NCBI RefSeq assembly: GCF_016405855.1
Contig: NZ_JAEFCA010000006.1
Span: forward strand, 186,001-250,000
DNA: 64,000 bases
Source of the DNA: Flavobacterium sp. IB48
GTDB lineage: Bacteria; Bacteroidota; Bacteroidia; Flavobacteriales; Flavobacteriaceae
Reading direction: 5' to 3'
A model generated the notes under the pieces. That model was not told the origin of the DNA. It made no database searches and saw only the letters and a list, made by a program, of their open reading frames with translations. The translations under genes were made by a program, and so were the position numbers. Positions 25,881 through 36,100 of the stretch are shown one piece after another (the stretch's first letter is position 1; the number at the start of each line of letters is the position of its first letter).

Positions 25881-27170
25881 ATGATAGCAAAAATCGGAAG
25901 AAGTGGAAATTTATATGGAGCATTGGCATACAATCAGCTCAAAGTGGAGAATGAAAACGGGCAGATTTTATTTGGTAATAAGATGATTGAAACCGCGAGC
26001 GGTCATTATTCCGTTGCACAATTAGCGCAATCTTTTGCTCCTTATCTCATTGCTAACCGCAATACAGAGAAACATACCTTGCATATCTCACTCAATCCCG
26101 ATCCGAAAGATAAGGTAAGTGATGACAGGTACAGGGAAATGGCAGAAGCATATATGCAGGAGATGGGTTACGGACAGCAACCCTTTGTGGTGTTCAAACA
26201 TACTGATATTGACCGTAGCCATATTCATATTGTATCGGTTTGTGTTAATGAAGACGGCAAAAAGATTTCGGATAGTTTTGAGAAAATGCGCTCTATGAAT
26301 GTGTGCCGTGAACTGGAAAGAAAACATGGATTGATACCCGCAACGGATAAAGAGCATAAACACGTCGAAAAGGTTCTCCGTCCAGTAGATTATCGGGCAG
26401 GCGATGTTAAAACTCAGATAGCTTCAGTAGTGCGTCACCTGCCAAACTATTATCAATACCAAACTCTTGGAGAATATAACGCTTTGCTTTCTCTTTTTAA
26501 CATTACCACCGAAAAAGTGCAAGGAGAGCTGAAGGGAAAAATGCAACAGGGTTTATTATATATTCCTTTAAATGCAAAAGGCGAAAGAGCCGGACATCCG
26601 TTCAAGGCTTCTTTATTCGGAAAGAATGCCGGACTGCCTACTTTGGGATTTCATTATGCGAAATGCAAAGAAACTTTAAAAGACCACCCTGCAAAGCCAA
26701 ACATTAAAGCTGCCGTTAACATTGCCCTAAAATCAACAAGGGATGAGCAGTCTTTTAAAAAACAGCTAGGCGAACAAGGAATTAATGTCGTAGTACTTAG
26801 AAACGATACAGGGCGTATTTACGGAATCACCTTTATAGATCATAATTCTAAAACCGTGTGGAATGGTTCACGATTGGGGAAAGAGCTTTCTGCCAATACT
26901 TTTAATGATTACTGGAACAATAATATAGCTCCTGAAATTAAAGAGCCAATTAAACTACAATCGAAAATATCCGCACCAAATGATGCAGATCTTCCTGCGG
27001 AAGAACCTCATCATTTGTTCGACTTTCTGCATACTTCTGATAAACACCAAGGCGGTTTAATTGAAGCTTTAGGCGGATTATTGCCCGAAACCAACGGCGA
27101 AGATTACCAGGAACAGGATTTCGCCAACAGAATGAAGAAGAAAAGAAACCGCCAAAGAGGTCAGAAATAG
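25881..27170 (+). CDS. mobB: MobB, relaxase
   Basis: 429 residues of the relaxase/mobilization nuclease family. The N-terminus GNLYGALAYNQLKVENENG carries a candidate catalytic Tyr. HTLHISLNPDP (about residue 60) and VVFKHTDIDRSHIHIVSVCVN (about 97-117) give the metal-binding histidines. It nicks oriT and pilots the strand. The C-terminal 100 residues are polar and end in a basic tract (MKKKRNRQRGQK). It stands between mobA and the coupling protein mobC. Confidence 0.93.
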   Translation: MIAKIGRSGNLYGALAYNQLKVENENGQILFGNKMIETASGHYSVAQLAQSFAPYLIANRNTEKHTLHISLNPDPKDKVSDDRYREMAEAYMQEMGYGQQPFVVFKHTDIDRSHIHIVSVCVNEDGKKISDSFEKMRSMNVCRELERKHGLIPATDKEHKHVEKVLRPVDYRAGDVKTQIASVVRHLPNYYQYQTLGEYNALLSLFNITTEKVQGELKGKMQQGLLYIPLNAKGERAGHPFKASLFGKNAGLPTLGFHYAKCKETLKDHPAKPNIKAAVNIALKSTRDEQSFKKQLGEQGINVVVLRNDTGRIYGITFIDHNSKTVWNGSRLGKELSANTFNDYWNNNIAPEIKEPIKLQSKISAPNDADLPAEEPHHLFDFLHTSDKHQGGLIEALGGLLPETNGEDYQEQDFANRMKKKRNRQRGQK

Positions 27171-27271
27171 AAATCAGCCAAACACTACCTTGCGCAGCCA
27201 TTGACCTTAAGATTCTTATAGCCAAGCTGCACAGCCTTTAAATTCACGCCCGAACATTAAAAATTAAAATA

Positions 27272-29290
27272 ATGCAGGGAGAAGATGATTTAAGAGGACT
27301 TGCCAAAATTATGGCTTTTATGCGGGCAGTAAGTATTCTTTTGGTACTGATGCACCTTTATTGGTTTTGCTACGGTTACTTTATAGATCATGGCTGGACT
27401 TTAGAGGTAATCAACAAAATATTAGACAATTTTCAGCGTACCGCAGGATTGTTTTCGCGTACTTTTTATACAAAAGCATTTGCCTTGGTATTATTGGCGT
27501 TAAGCTGCTTGGGTTCAAAGGGAGTTAAACACCAGAAGATTACCTGGACTAAAATTTATATTGCTTTGGCGATTGGGTTTGTCCTTTTTTTCCTGAACAC
27601 ACCTTTATTAAAGCTATCAGTAACTACCGCAACAATTCTTTATATCCTCACCACTGGTTTAGGATATATTGCTTTAATGGTTGCCGGAGTCTGGATGAGC
27701 CGATTGCTTTGTAACAATCTCATGGACGATGTTTTCAACAACGAGAACGAAAGTTTTATGCAGGAAACTACATTGATGGAAAACGAATATTCTGTCAATC
27801 TTCCCACGAAGTTTTATTACAAGGGAAAATGGAACAAAGGCTGGATTAATATAGTCAATCCTTTTCGGGCAACGATTGTCTTAGGTACACCCGGTTCGGG
27901 AAAATCGTATGCAATCGTAAACAATTACATCAAACAGCAGATTGAGAAAGGTTTTAGTATGTACATCTACGATTTCAAATTTGATGATCTTTCTACAATT
28001 GCCTACAATCATTTATTGAAGCATCGGGACAAGTACAAAGTACAGCCCAAATTCTACGTGATAAACTTTGACGACCCACGCAGGAGCCATCGTTGCAATC
28101 CTCTTAATCCCGATTTCATGACAGATATCTCGGATGCTTATGAAGCGGCATATACGATAATGCTGAACCTCAACAGGTCGTGGATACAGAAGCAAGGCGA
28201 TTTCTTCGTCGAAAGCCCGATTATCCTTTTGGCAGCCATAATATGGTATCTGAAAATCTATGATGACGGTAAGTACTGTACATTCCCACACGCTATAGAA
28301 CTCTTGAATAAAAAATATTCAGACGTATTTACCATTTTAACCTCATATCCCGATTTGGAAAACTATTTGTCGCCTTTTATGGATGCATGGCAGGGAGGCG
28401 CACAAGACCAATTACAGGGGCAGATTGCATCTGCAAAAATTCCTCTTTCAAGAATGATTTCACCACAGCTTTATTGGGTGATGACCGGAGATGATTTTTC
28501 ATTGGACATCAATAATCCAAAAGAACCAAAGATACTCTGTGTAGGTAATAATCCTGACCGACAGAACATTTATTCTGCTGCATTGGGTTTATATAATTCG
28601 CGTATTGTGAAACTCATCAATAAAAAAGGGCAATTAAAAAGTTCAGTTATCATAGATGAGCTACCTACAATATACTTTAGAGGATTGGATAATCTCATTG
28701 CCACTGCCCGAAGCAATAAGGTTGCGGTATGTTTGGGATTTCAGGATTTTTCACAATTGAACCGAGATTATGGGGACAAGGAAAGCAAGGTCATCCAAAA
28801 TACGGTGGGTAATATTTTCAGCGGTCAGGTTGTTGGTGAAACGGCCAAAAATCTTTCGGAACGTTTTGGAAAAATACTGCAGAAAAGACAGAGTTTATCG
28901 ATCAACCGTAATGATACTTCTACCTCAATTTCCACGCAATTGGACAGTCTCATTCCTGCATCTAAAATCTCTACATTGACCCAAGGTATTTTTGTGGGTG
29001 CAGTATCTGATAATTTTGATGAACGCATCCAGCAGAAAATCTTTCATGCTGAAATTGTTGTAGACAATGATAAGGTTGTATCTGAAACTAAATCTTATCA
29101 AAAGATACCTGATATTTTATCCTTTACAGATGCAAAAGGCGAAAACACAATGAAGCAGGAAATTGAAGCCAATTACAAACAGATAAAGCAGGACATTGTT
29201 TTGGTTATCGAATCCGAATTGGAACGAATCAAAAATGACCCCGACCTACAACATTTAGTACAAAAAGATAATCGCAAAAAAGATGCATAA
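27272..29290 (+). CDS. mobC: MobC, VirD4/TraG-family type IV coupling protein
   Basis: 672 residues. The N-terminal part has about four membrane segments (for example AVSILLVLMHLYWFCYGYF and TILYILTTGLGYIALMVAGV). The nucleotide-binding site is VLGTPGSGKSYAIVNNY (about residue 210), with SSVIIDELPTIYFRGLDNLI as Walker B (about 460) and the coupling-protein block VCLGFQDFSQLNRDYG. It couples the relaxosome to the TraG-powered channel. Family-normal length. Confidence 0.93.
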   Translation: MQGEDDLRGLAKIMAFMRAVSILLVLMHLYWFCYGYFIDHGWTLEVINKILDNFQRTAGLFSRTFYTKAFALVLLALSCLGSKGVKHQKITWTKIYIALAIGFVLFFLNTPLLKLSVTTATILYILTTGLGYIALMVAGVWMSRLLCNNLMDDVFNNENESFMQETTLMENEYSVNLPTKFYYKGKWNKGWINIVNPFRATIVLGTPGSGKSYAIVNNYIKQQIEKGFSMYIYDFKFDDLSTIAYNHLLKHRDKYKVQPKFYVINFDDPRRSHRCNPLNPDFMTDISDAYEAAYTIMLNLNRSWIQKQGDFFVESPIILLAAIIWYLKIYDDGKYCTFPHAIELLNKKYSDVFTILTSYPDLENYLSPFMDAWQGGAQDQLQGQIASAKIPLSRMISPQLYWVMTGDDFSLDINNPKEPKILCVGNNPDRQNIYSAALGLYNSRIVKLINKKGQLKSSVIIDELPTIYFRGLDNLIATARSNKVAVCLGFQDFSQLNRDYGDKESKVIQNTVGNIFSGQVVGETAKNLSERFGKILQKRQSLSINRNDTSTSISTQLDSLIPASKISTLTQGIFVGAVSDNFDERIQQKIFHAEIVVDNDKVVSETKSYQKIPDILSFTDAKGENTMKQEIEANYKQIKQDIVLVIESELERIKNDPDLQHLVQKDNRKKDA

Positions 29291-29406
29291 ATTTTAAATA
29301 TTGCAATTTTTCATTTGAATAAACTTAGCTAATTATGGTTTTCCGTAATAACATGACAATTTTATTGACTTAATTTGATTATAAACTAATATTAAATTTA
29401 ATAAAA

Positions 29407-29691
29407 ATGGGATTAATTACAAAAAATGAACTTGTTTACACTGACTATTCGTGGACTGTCCTGAACGGAGACAACCCTAAAATTACAGGAGCGCCCGACA
29501 GTACTTTATTAAACAGAAGCGAAGGATACGAAATGTTATATTTCGTAAATGCTTTTTCTGAGATTCACAACTTTAAAAATAAGGTTTCGGCATTAAAAGC
29601 TGAAAGATTAATCAAAGAAAAAGTACCGGCAAATATTCATAGTCAAGAAAACATTAAACTTTGGCTTGAACAAAACTGGAGTGAAAATTAA
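29407..29691 (+). CDS. Uncharacterised small protein downstream of mobC
   Basis: 94 residues, no signal or membrane segment; contains GDNPKITGAPDSTLLNRSEG and a helical acidic/aromatic remainder ending KLWLEQNWSEN. I do not recognise a family. It has its own terminator (29711-29745) and an upstream gap of 116 bp, so it is probably a separate transcription unit in the ICE cargo site between mobC and the maintenance block. Confidence 0.7.
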   Translation: MGLITKNELVYTDYSWTVLNGDNPKITGAPDSTLLNRSEGYEMLYFVNAFSEIHNFKNKVSALKAERLIKEKVPANIHSQENIKLWLEQNWSEN

Positions 29692-29710
29692 TTTTAAAAG
29701 CCATAAAAGC

Positions 29711-29745
29711 AAAACGCATTTTGTGAATAGTACAAAATGCGTTTT
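29711..29745 (+). terminator. Terminator after the 94-aa gene
   Basis: A 14-bp perfect inverted repeat, AAAACGCATTTTGT (29711-29724) and ACAAAATGCGTTTT (29732-29745), with a 7-nt loop. The T-run serves plus-strand transcripts; the A-run on the other side makes it potentially bidirectional, ending the opposing helicase gene too. Confidence 0.85.
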
Positions 29746-29822
29746 TAAATTACATGATTTTCTGTCTTTTCTTAATCCTGCTAGAGAAGATGTTTTTTCA
29801 TGATATTGTTTTCAAGAAATTA

Positions 29823-32800
29823 CTATTTTAATATTTTAGCCATTGTACTAAAATAATTACAGGAAGACCAAAGTTTTTTATTTCCGATGACATAAAATCT
29901 TTTTTTAGCCCTTGTGAGCGCCACATTCAGCATATTCGGTTTTTGTGACGCCCAATTTCTTGCACCCAATGATTTTGGGTCACTGCCTAAAATAAGAAAC
30001 ACAATGTCAGCTTCTTTTCCTTGGAAAGTGTGGATAGTTCCACAGGATACTTTCAGTTGTTTTCTAAATAGGTCACTACAATATGAAGCTACTGATTTAA
30101 AAGGTGAAATCACATAAATTTCTCCTTCATATCCTGTATTTCTTAATTCTGCAATCTTTAGATTTAAAAGCTCAACTTCTTCTATTATGACATGCTTATT
30201 GATTAATGTAGGGGCTGTGCTGACATCAAACCACCCAGATGGGCCAATGTATGTTCCTGCAGAGTTTCCAGCAACCGCTTTTACCATTTGATTGCTGTAC
30301 GCTATTTCGTTTGCAATAGAAAACATAGGATCATCGCAACGCCTATGGGTTCTTAAAGGAAATCCTGTCCAAATTTTTTGATCAGTATCACCTATGTTCA
30401 TATAAGTTCCGGAAAGAGAAATCCTATCGGCTAATTGCTGTACTGATGTTCTGTAGGGAGACCAATCAACCGAAACAGAATGTTCTTTTCTTAATTTTGT
30501 TACTAATTTTTCAGGCATTGTTACTACAGGCTCAACCTGTAAAGGATCCCCGACAATAACACAGCGTTTGGCACGATAAATTAATCCTGCTGCCGATTGT
30601 GGCGTGGCTTGTCCTGCTTCATCTATAAGTAGCCATCCTACTTGCTGAGGACTGGTATTTGGGAAAAGTCGGCTAGCTGATGCTAAGGTGGTGGAAGCTA
30701 CGGGCACGCATAGAAAGAAGGTATCCCATAAATTCTGTGCAATTGACACGTCTACTTTGACACGTCCAGATGTCATATCAAAATAGGCTTTTAAGTTGTT
30801 TTTAATATTCTTGGCATTGGCTAAAATAGCATCATGATGCAAACGTAAAGCGGCTATAAATATATCGCTTCTGAGTTTGGCTATTTTAGGAGAATGATAA
30901 GGATTTAAAAGGTGGACACTTGTCAATCCTTTTTGATAAAACACAGTATCAAGGAGATTTTCTGGATCAATTTCGTACTTATCTGTTAATTTATCTTGAA
31001 GTTTTTTATATTGCGCAAAAAATTTAATCAATAATAATATAGCATCCTGAGATTCAAGCTGTTCAGTCACAAGAAGCTGAGTCTCTTTTTTATTTTTATC
31101 TATTTGTCTCCTTATTTCTTCTAATTCAGCATTAATAGATTTAAGATCAGTCATAATCTTTTCTGCTTCGATTTTCCATTTTTTAAAATCATTAGTTCTA
31201 AATAATTTTTGAAAGAAGAAAAAAGAAGGTTTGCATTGGGTATGCAAATGCAATATTGATGAAACCCTTTCTGCATCCTTTTTGATTTCATTTTCTTTTT
31301 CAGCAAAAGTTTGTTTTTCTTCAGATAATAGAGATAATTTTTTTTCTATTTTTTTTAATTGGACTCTTAAAAGTGTATCTTTTTTTTCGTTTTGAATAAA
31401 GGTCGGAAACTGGTTATGAAATGTGCTGGCCATTTTTTTGAATTCTTCAAAATCATGGAGCAGGGATTTAAATTTTTCATTTTGATGCTCAAATGATATG
31501 CGATGAATATCCGTTTGATCGTTTTTATCATCTTTATAAACTTCATAGAGCAAGTCTTCAAATCCTATAATGCCCTTGTCTTTTTCCGACAGCCAGAAAG
31601 CATTTCTAAAAGTGTTTCTGTTCTTTGAATTTCCCAAAGCGGCACCAAGTACTCCCCAACTCTCATTGTCAATAAGTGTTGTGGCACACTGAGAAAAATA
31701 ATCTGCATCAGGAAAAGAAACAGTGTCTATTTTGCCTTTCAAGGGTAATTCTTTACTGATATTTTCAACCGCTGCATTATTATTGCTCGCTACTACGATA
31801 CCGAAATTTTTCTGGAGCGAAGGCACGAGATTGTAAGTATGGTATGTGAATTTTTCTTCTTCAATCCTTACATACCTTTCCCTTCCTTTTAGAAATAAAT
31901 TGTCACAGCCTAACTCAGAGATTATCTTAGCCCTATCTACAATAATTTCTGCAATTACATCCAACAACAGGGTTGTTTTTCCAGTACCAGGCGGGCCATT
32001 TACCCCTTGGAGTCCATCGGCATTTCGTAAATTGGAAAATATAGTGTTTACCGCTCCTGTTTGTGCAGCATACAATCCATATTCTATATTAGACGGCCAT
32101 CTTCCCGCTGTTAAGTGAGTTGGATTAAATGTATCGAAAAAATAATCTTTGTTTTGAATTAAATCCTTGCGTTTAGTTAGCACCGGTTCTAATGTGAGAT
32201 ATTGCTGCAGTGTGGTACTAATTTCTTTTTCTTTAATATCAGATAAATAATTTAAGTCATCCAAATAAAAACTATTTAAAAAACTGGAATTTGGTTCACT
32301 GTCTTTTGGAACTTCTTCTTTTAATACATAAATTTTAATATCCTCTTTCCACCATTTGCTGAGTTGCTTCAGATAACTGATTTCGCTATTCAAATAGTTC
32401 CAATACACTACATCTCCTTTGACTGGCAGATCGTTCTCAGGAATATCATCAGGTATATTATATCGCTCTAAAAAATCTGTTCTTGCCTGTTCTAGATATT
32501 GAGTAACCAGAGAAAGATTCTTTTTGTTTTCTAAAGCCTTAATGCCAAATGTATAGCTTGCTGTAACATAACTGTCTTGATAAGGACGACCTTCTTCATC
32601 TAAAATCAATGCAGAAAGACAGGTAAACCCTTGTATTGGTTCTTCCCAATCATTTGCATTTTCAATTTTGAGTAAAGTATTAAGATGGTTAAGAATTAAC
32701 TTCTTCTCGATTTTTCCAAAAATCAATGTGTAACGCCATTTGTAATTTTTCTTAAATGGACTTGCTTTATGCTGCCAAGGCAGTATATCTCCATCGTTTA

Positions 32801-32882
32801 TCAGTGCGGCATCCTTATTAAAATCAGGAAGGTTAAATATTTCGACATCCCTCCAGAATTGCAGTATATCTTGTTTTTTCAA
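29823..32882 (-). CDS. Upf1-like superfamily 1 helicase (candidate cargo/defence gene)
   Basis: 1019 residues. Helicase motifs in order: GVNGPPGTGKTTLL (motif I, about residue 295), VVASNNNAAVENIS (Ia), LLIDEAGQATPQSA (II, about 750), VGDPLQVEPV (III), FPLRTHRRCDD (IV), TIHTFQGKEADIVFLILG (V, about 950) and NVALTRAKKRFYVIGN (VI, about 985). This is the AAA_11/AAA_12 (Upf1/Dna2-type) pattern. A large coiled-coil insertion (about 470-620) interrupts the core. No nuclease motif is visible. It is not a known core ICE gene, so it may be defence or recombination cargo. Confidence 0.85.
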   Translation of the reverse strand: MKKQDILQFWRDVEIFNLPDFNKDAALINDGDILPWQHKASPFKKNYKWRYTLIFGKIEKKLILNHLNTLLKIENANDWEEPIQGFTCLSALILDEEGRPYQDSYVTASYTFGIKALENKKNLSLVTQYLEQARTDFLERYNIPDDIPENDLPVKGDVVYWNYLNSEISYLKQLSKWWKEDIKIYVLKEEVPKDSEPNSSFLNSFYLDDLNYLSDIKEKEISTTLQQYLTLEPVLTKRKDLIQNKDYFFDTFNPTHLTAGRWPSNIEYGLYAAQTGAVNTIFSNLRNADGLQGVNGPPGTGKTTLLLDVIAEIIVDRAKIISELGCDNLFLKGRERYVRIEEEKFTYHTYNLVPSLQKNFGIVVASNNNAAVENISKELPLKGKIDTVSFPDADYFSQCATTLIDNESWGVLGAALGNSKNRNTFRNAFWLSEKDKGIIGFEDLLYEVYKDDKNDQTDIHRISFEHQNEKFKSLLHDFEEFKKMASTFHNQFPTFIQNEKKDTLLRVQLKKIEKKLSLLSEEKQTFAEKENEIKKDAERVSSILHLHTQCKPSFFFFQKLFRTNDFKKWKIEAEKIMTDLKSINAELEEIRRQIDKNKKETQLLVTEQLESQDAILLLIKFFAQYKKLQDKLTDKYEIDPENLLDTVFYQKGLTSVHLLNPYHSPKIAKLRSDIFIAALRLHHDAILANAKNIKNNLKAYFDMTSGRVKVDVSIAQNLWDTFFLCVPVASTTLASASRLFPNTSPQQVGWLLIDEAGQATPQSAAGLIYRAKRCVIVGDPLQVEPVVTMPEKLVTKLRKEHSVSVDWSPYRTSVQQLADRISLSGTYMNIGDTDQKIWTGFPLRTHRRCDDPMFSIANEIAYSNQMVKAVAGNSAGTYIGPSGWFDVSTAPTLINKHVIIEEVELLNLKIAELRNTGYEGEIYVISPFKSVASYCSDLFRKQLKVSCGTIHTFQGKEADIVFLILGSDPKSLGARNWASQKPNMLNVALTRAKKRFYVIGNKKLWSSCNYFSTMAKILK

Positions 32883-33141
32883 TTTTATTTCTGTTATTTA
32901 ATCTTTATTTCCAATATTACTTGCCATATTTAATTTTGCATTAGTAATAAGGCTTAATCATTTCTTGGTCCTATTCAATTTAGAACTGAATATGAATTTG
33001 ACTAATATACATTTTTTATAATAAAAAAACTACAAGCACAAATAATTCATTTCTACCCTTAAGCTAATCAACTTAAGTTCTTGAAATTATAAAAATAAAT
33101 TTAAAATAGATGATGGGCAATGGTTGGGAAAATGCTAAATA

Positions 33142-33184
33142 AAAAAACCGTAAACATTAACTGGTAATATTGTTACGGTTTTTT
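33142..33184 (-). terminator. Terminator of the maintenance operon
   Basis: A 12-bp perfect pair, AAAAAACCGTAA (33142-33153) and TTACGGTTTTTT (33173-33184). Read on the minus strand it ends in a T-run. The stem overlaps the last codons of the methylase-helicase gene. Confidence 0.8.
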
Positions 33185-36100
33185 AAAGTACACGGAGCCG
33201 GATCATTATTGATTTGGATAGCTTCTTTTTGCTTATCAGTAATATGCTCTTTATTCTCGGGAGTAATAGATAATTGTATTTTCCTGTCTATAGCAGCCAG
33301 TTCCGTTTTGAGTTCGCTCAGCCTGTTTTCTTTTGTCCACGTACTGTTGACCAATTCTTCAAGAACAGGCAGGTCTTTTTTTAGTTCTGAAATTTTCTTG
33401 TGTTCCTGGTCGATATAGCCCGGCAGCTTTTCCAATGCATTCAGGAAATTGACAGCCGCTGTTTGCGGATCTTTAGCTATTATACCGTTATTATAAGTGT
33501 ACTTAATATTGCCTTCTCCCTGCACCAAAAAACGATTGACTTTTAAATCCACACCCTCTTTTTCAGATATTTCGGTTTTAACTAGTAATATAAAACCATA
33601 CAGGTTACCAATCTCTTCATACTGACCACCGGTTCTTGCTTTATCTGCAATTTGATTTAGTTTGGTTCCAATCTGTTTTACATCTGCATTGGGTGATAAA
33701 CCGTCAAGATGTACAGGATTGACAATAGTACCGTCTGAGTGTTTCTGTAAACGTTGTTGTAAATTTTTCCAATCAAGAGTCATACGTTCCAGACGGGACC
33801 CGGCAGCTTCCAGTGTAGCGGTAATATCTTCCAGCTTGTATTTAGAACTGAACTTGGAGCGGTTAAAAGCCTGCTTTTCACTTTCCAGTCCGGCAACCTG
33901 TTTTTCCAGTTTTGCCTTTTCCAAAAGATCTGTATTCCCGGATAATATGGCTACATATTCAGAGAAATTCATGCCTGATTTTTCATCCATACTGCCTTCA
34001 TCTATGATACGCTTACCCAGGCTGTTGTTTTTCAATTGGTCTATGAAAAGCTGTTTATTGTACAGCAAGTTGAATTTATAGCTGTCAAGCGATTTCTCTA
34101 CGGCGTAAATAATTACATCTACTTTGTTATCGGCAAAGAATTTAGCAATTTCATTGCCTTTTCGAACGGCCCTTCCATCTCGTTGGGCAAGATCACTCGG
34201 TCGCCATGGCGTATCAAGATGATGAACGGTAACAGCTCTTTTTTGTGCATTTACTCCCGTTCCCAGCATATCGGTAGAACCGAACAGTACACGTATTTTA
34301 CCTTCATTCATGCCACTGATAAGCTCCTTACGTTGCTTGTCATTTTTTGCTTCCTGTATAAAACGGATTTCATGAGCAGGGATACCGTGGTCCTCTACAA
34401 GCTTGCGTTTGATTTCTGAGCACACATTCCATTCTCCAGGCTTGTAAGTACCTAAGTCAGAAAAAACAAACTGTGTTCCTTTCTGCGCATTAAATTTTTG
34501 ATAGTATTTAGCTATATTAGCTGCGCAATGGGAAGCCTTGTTATCGGGATGGTCTGCATATTTACCGCTTATCATACGCATATCAAGTGACATTTTACGG
34601 GCATAGTCCGTTGCAATGAGCATCTTGGCTTTTTCCTCACTTTGCGATAATGGAGCTCTTCCAAGTAATGTGGCATTACCCGATTTGGCAAATTCCATCA
34701 GCTTTTTGATAAAAACTTCCTGCTCTGGTGTGGGTGGTATGTTGTATAGTACCTCATTTTTTTCAGGGCGATCGATGCCAATATCCTTGGCTGTCCTGTA
34801 ATCTGTGATTTCAGAATAGAATTGTGCCAGTTCCGGCACTTTGATAAAATATCGGAAACGTTCTTTCTGAACAATATTATTGGCTACTGAAAACTCATAA
34901 TCGGTTGTTTTTCTTGCATAAATTGCTGCCCAGGCATCAAAACAATTAATACCTTGTTTTTCCAAAGCTAGGGGGCGCAAATATTTAAACAAAAGATACA
35001 GTTCCGTCAAAGAGTTGCTAATGGTGGTACCTGAAAGAAAAGTTGCTCCTAAATCTTTCCCAGTACGCTGCTGTATGGTACGAATAGCAAAAAGCAGGTT
35101 CATTGCTTTTTGGCTTCCCTGCATATTGCCCAATCCGGCAACCCGCTCATGACGGGTATTGAACATGAGGTTTTTAAAGCGATGACTCTCGTCCACCAGC
35201 AAATGGTCAATGCCCATCATTTTGAAATCAACCGTATCGTCTTTTCGGTTTTCGATATCATGTTCCAATGTTTTGAGTTTGACTTCAAGATTTTGTTTCC
35301 TGATGATTACCCCTTTGAGCATTCCCCTGGAAATCTCATTGCCCTGTGCTTTCAAAGCGGCAAGATTATCTTCCACGCTATTCAGTTCAGTTTGCAATAT
35401 TTCCTTTTGCATTTCGGGTGATTGTGGAATCATTCCAAACTGGTCATGCGTGAGTATCACACAATCCCAATCGTTGTTCTTGATGTCACCAAAAATTCGT
35501 TGTCGTTTCGCTGGAGTAAAATCTTCTTTGCCAGGATACAGAATCTTGGCGTATGGATAAGCAGTTCTGTAAGTTTCAGCAATCTCATGAACGTTGGCTT
35601 TCAATCCCACTATCATCGGTTTGTGTACCATTGCCAAACGTTTCATTTCCTGGGCAGCTATGCACATGATGAGTGTTTTACCTGCACCAACTTCATGATC
35701 GCAAATTGCCCCTCCATTTAGTTTTATCATCCAGACTGCATCTTTTTGACTTGAATAGAGGTCTTCAATACCCAATGCTTTTCGGTCCAATCCGGGAAAC
35801 TCCTGATGGCTTCCATCGTATTGAGGACGCAAAAAACAGTTAAAAGTGTCATTGTATTGATTGGTCAACCTGTTTTTAAACTCATCGTTTTGAGCGTGAA
35901 GCCAATCGGTAAAAGCTGTACGTATCTCATCAATCTTGGTATTGGCCATCTGTATGGCTTCCATATCACGAACCTTTACTTCCTTATCATCTATCCAGAT
36001 TTTTTTGGTAATATCAGGTGTAGTATTGACAAGGGCGTGTTTGAGCAGGGCAATTCCGTCATAGGTACGGCTCTGCGATTTTACCGCATATTTATCCCAT

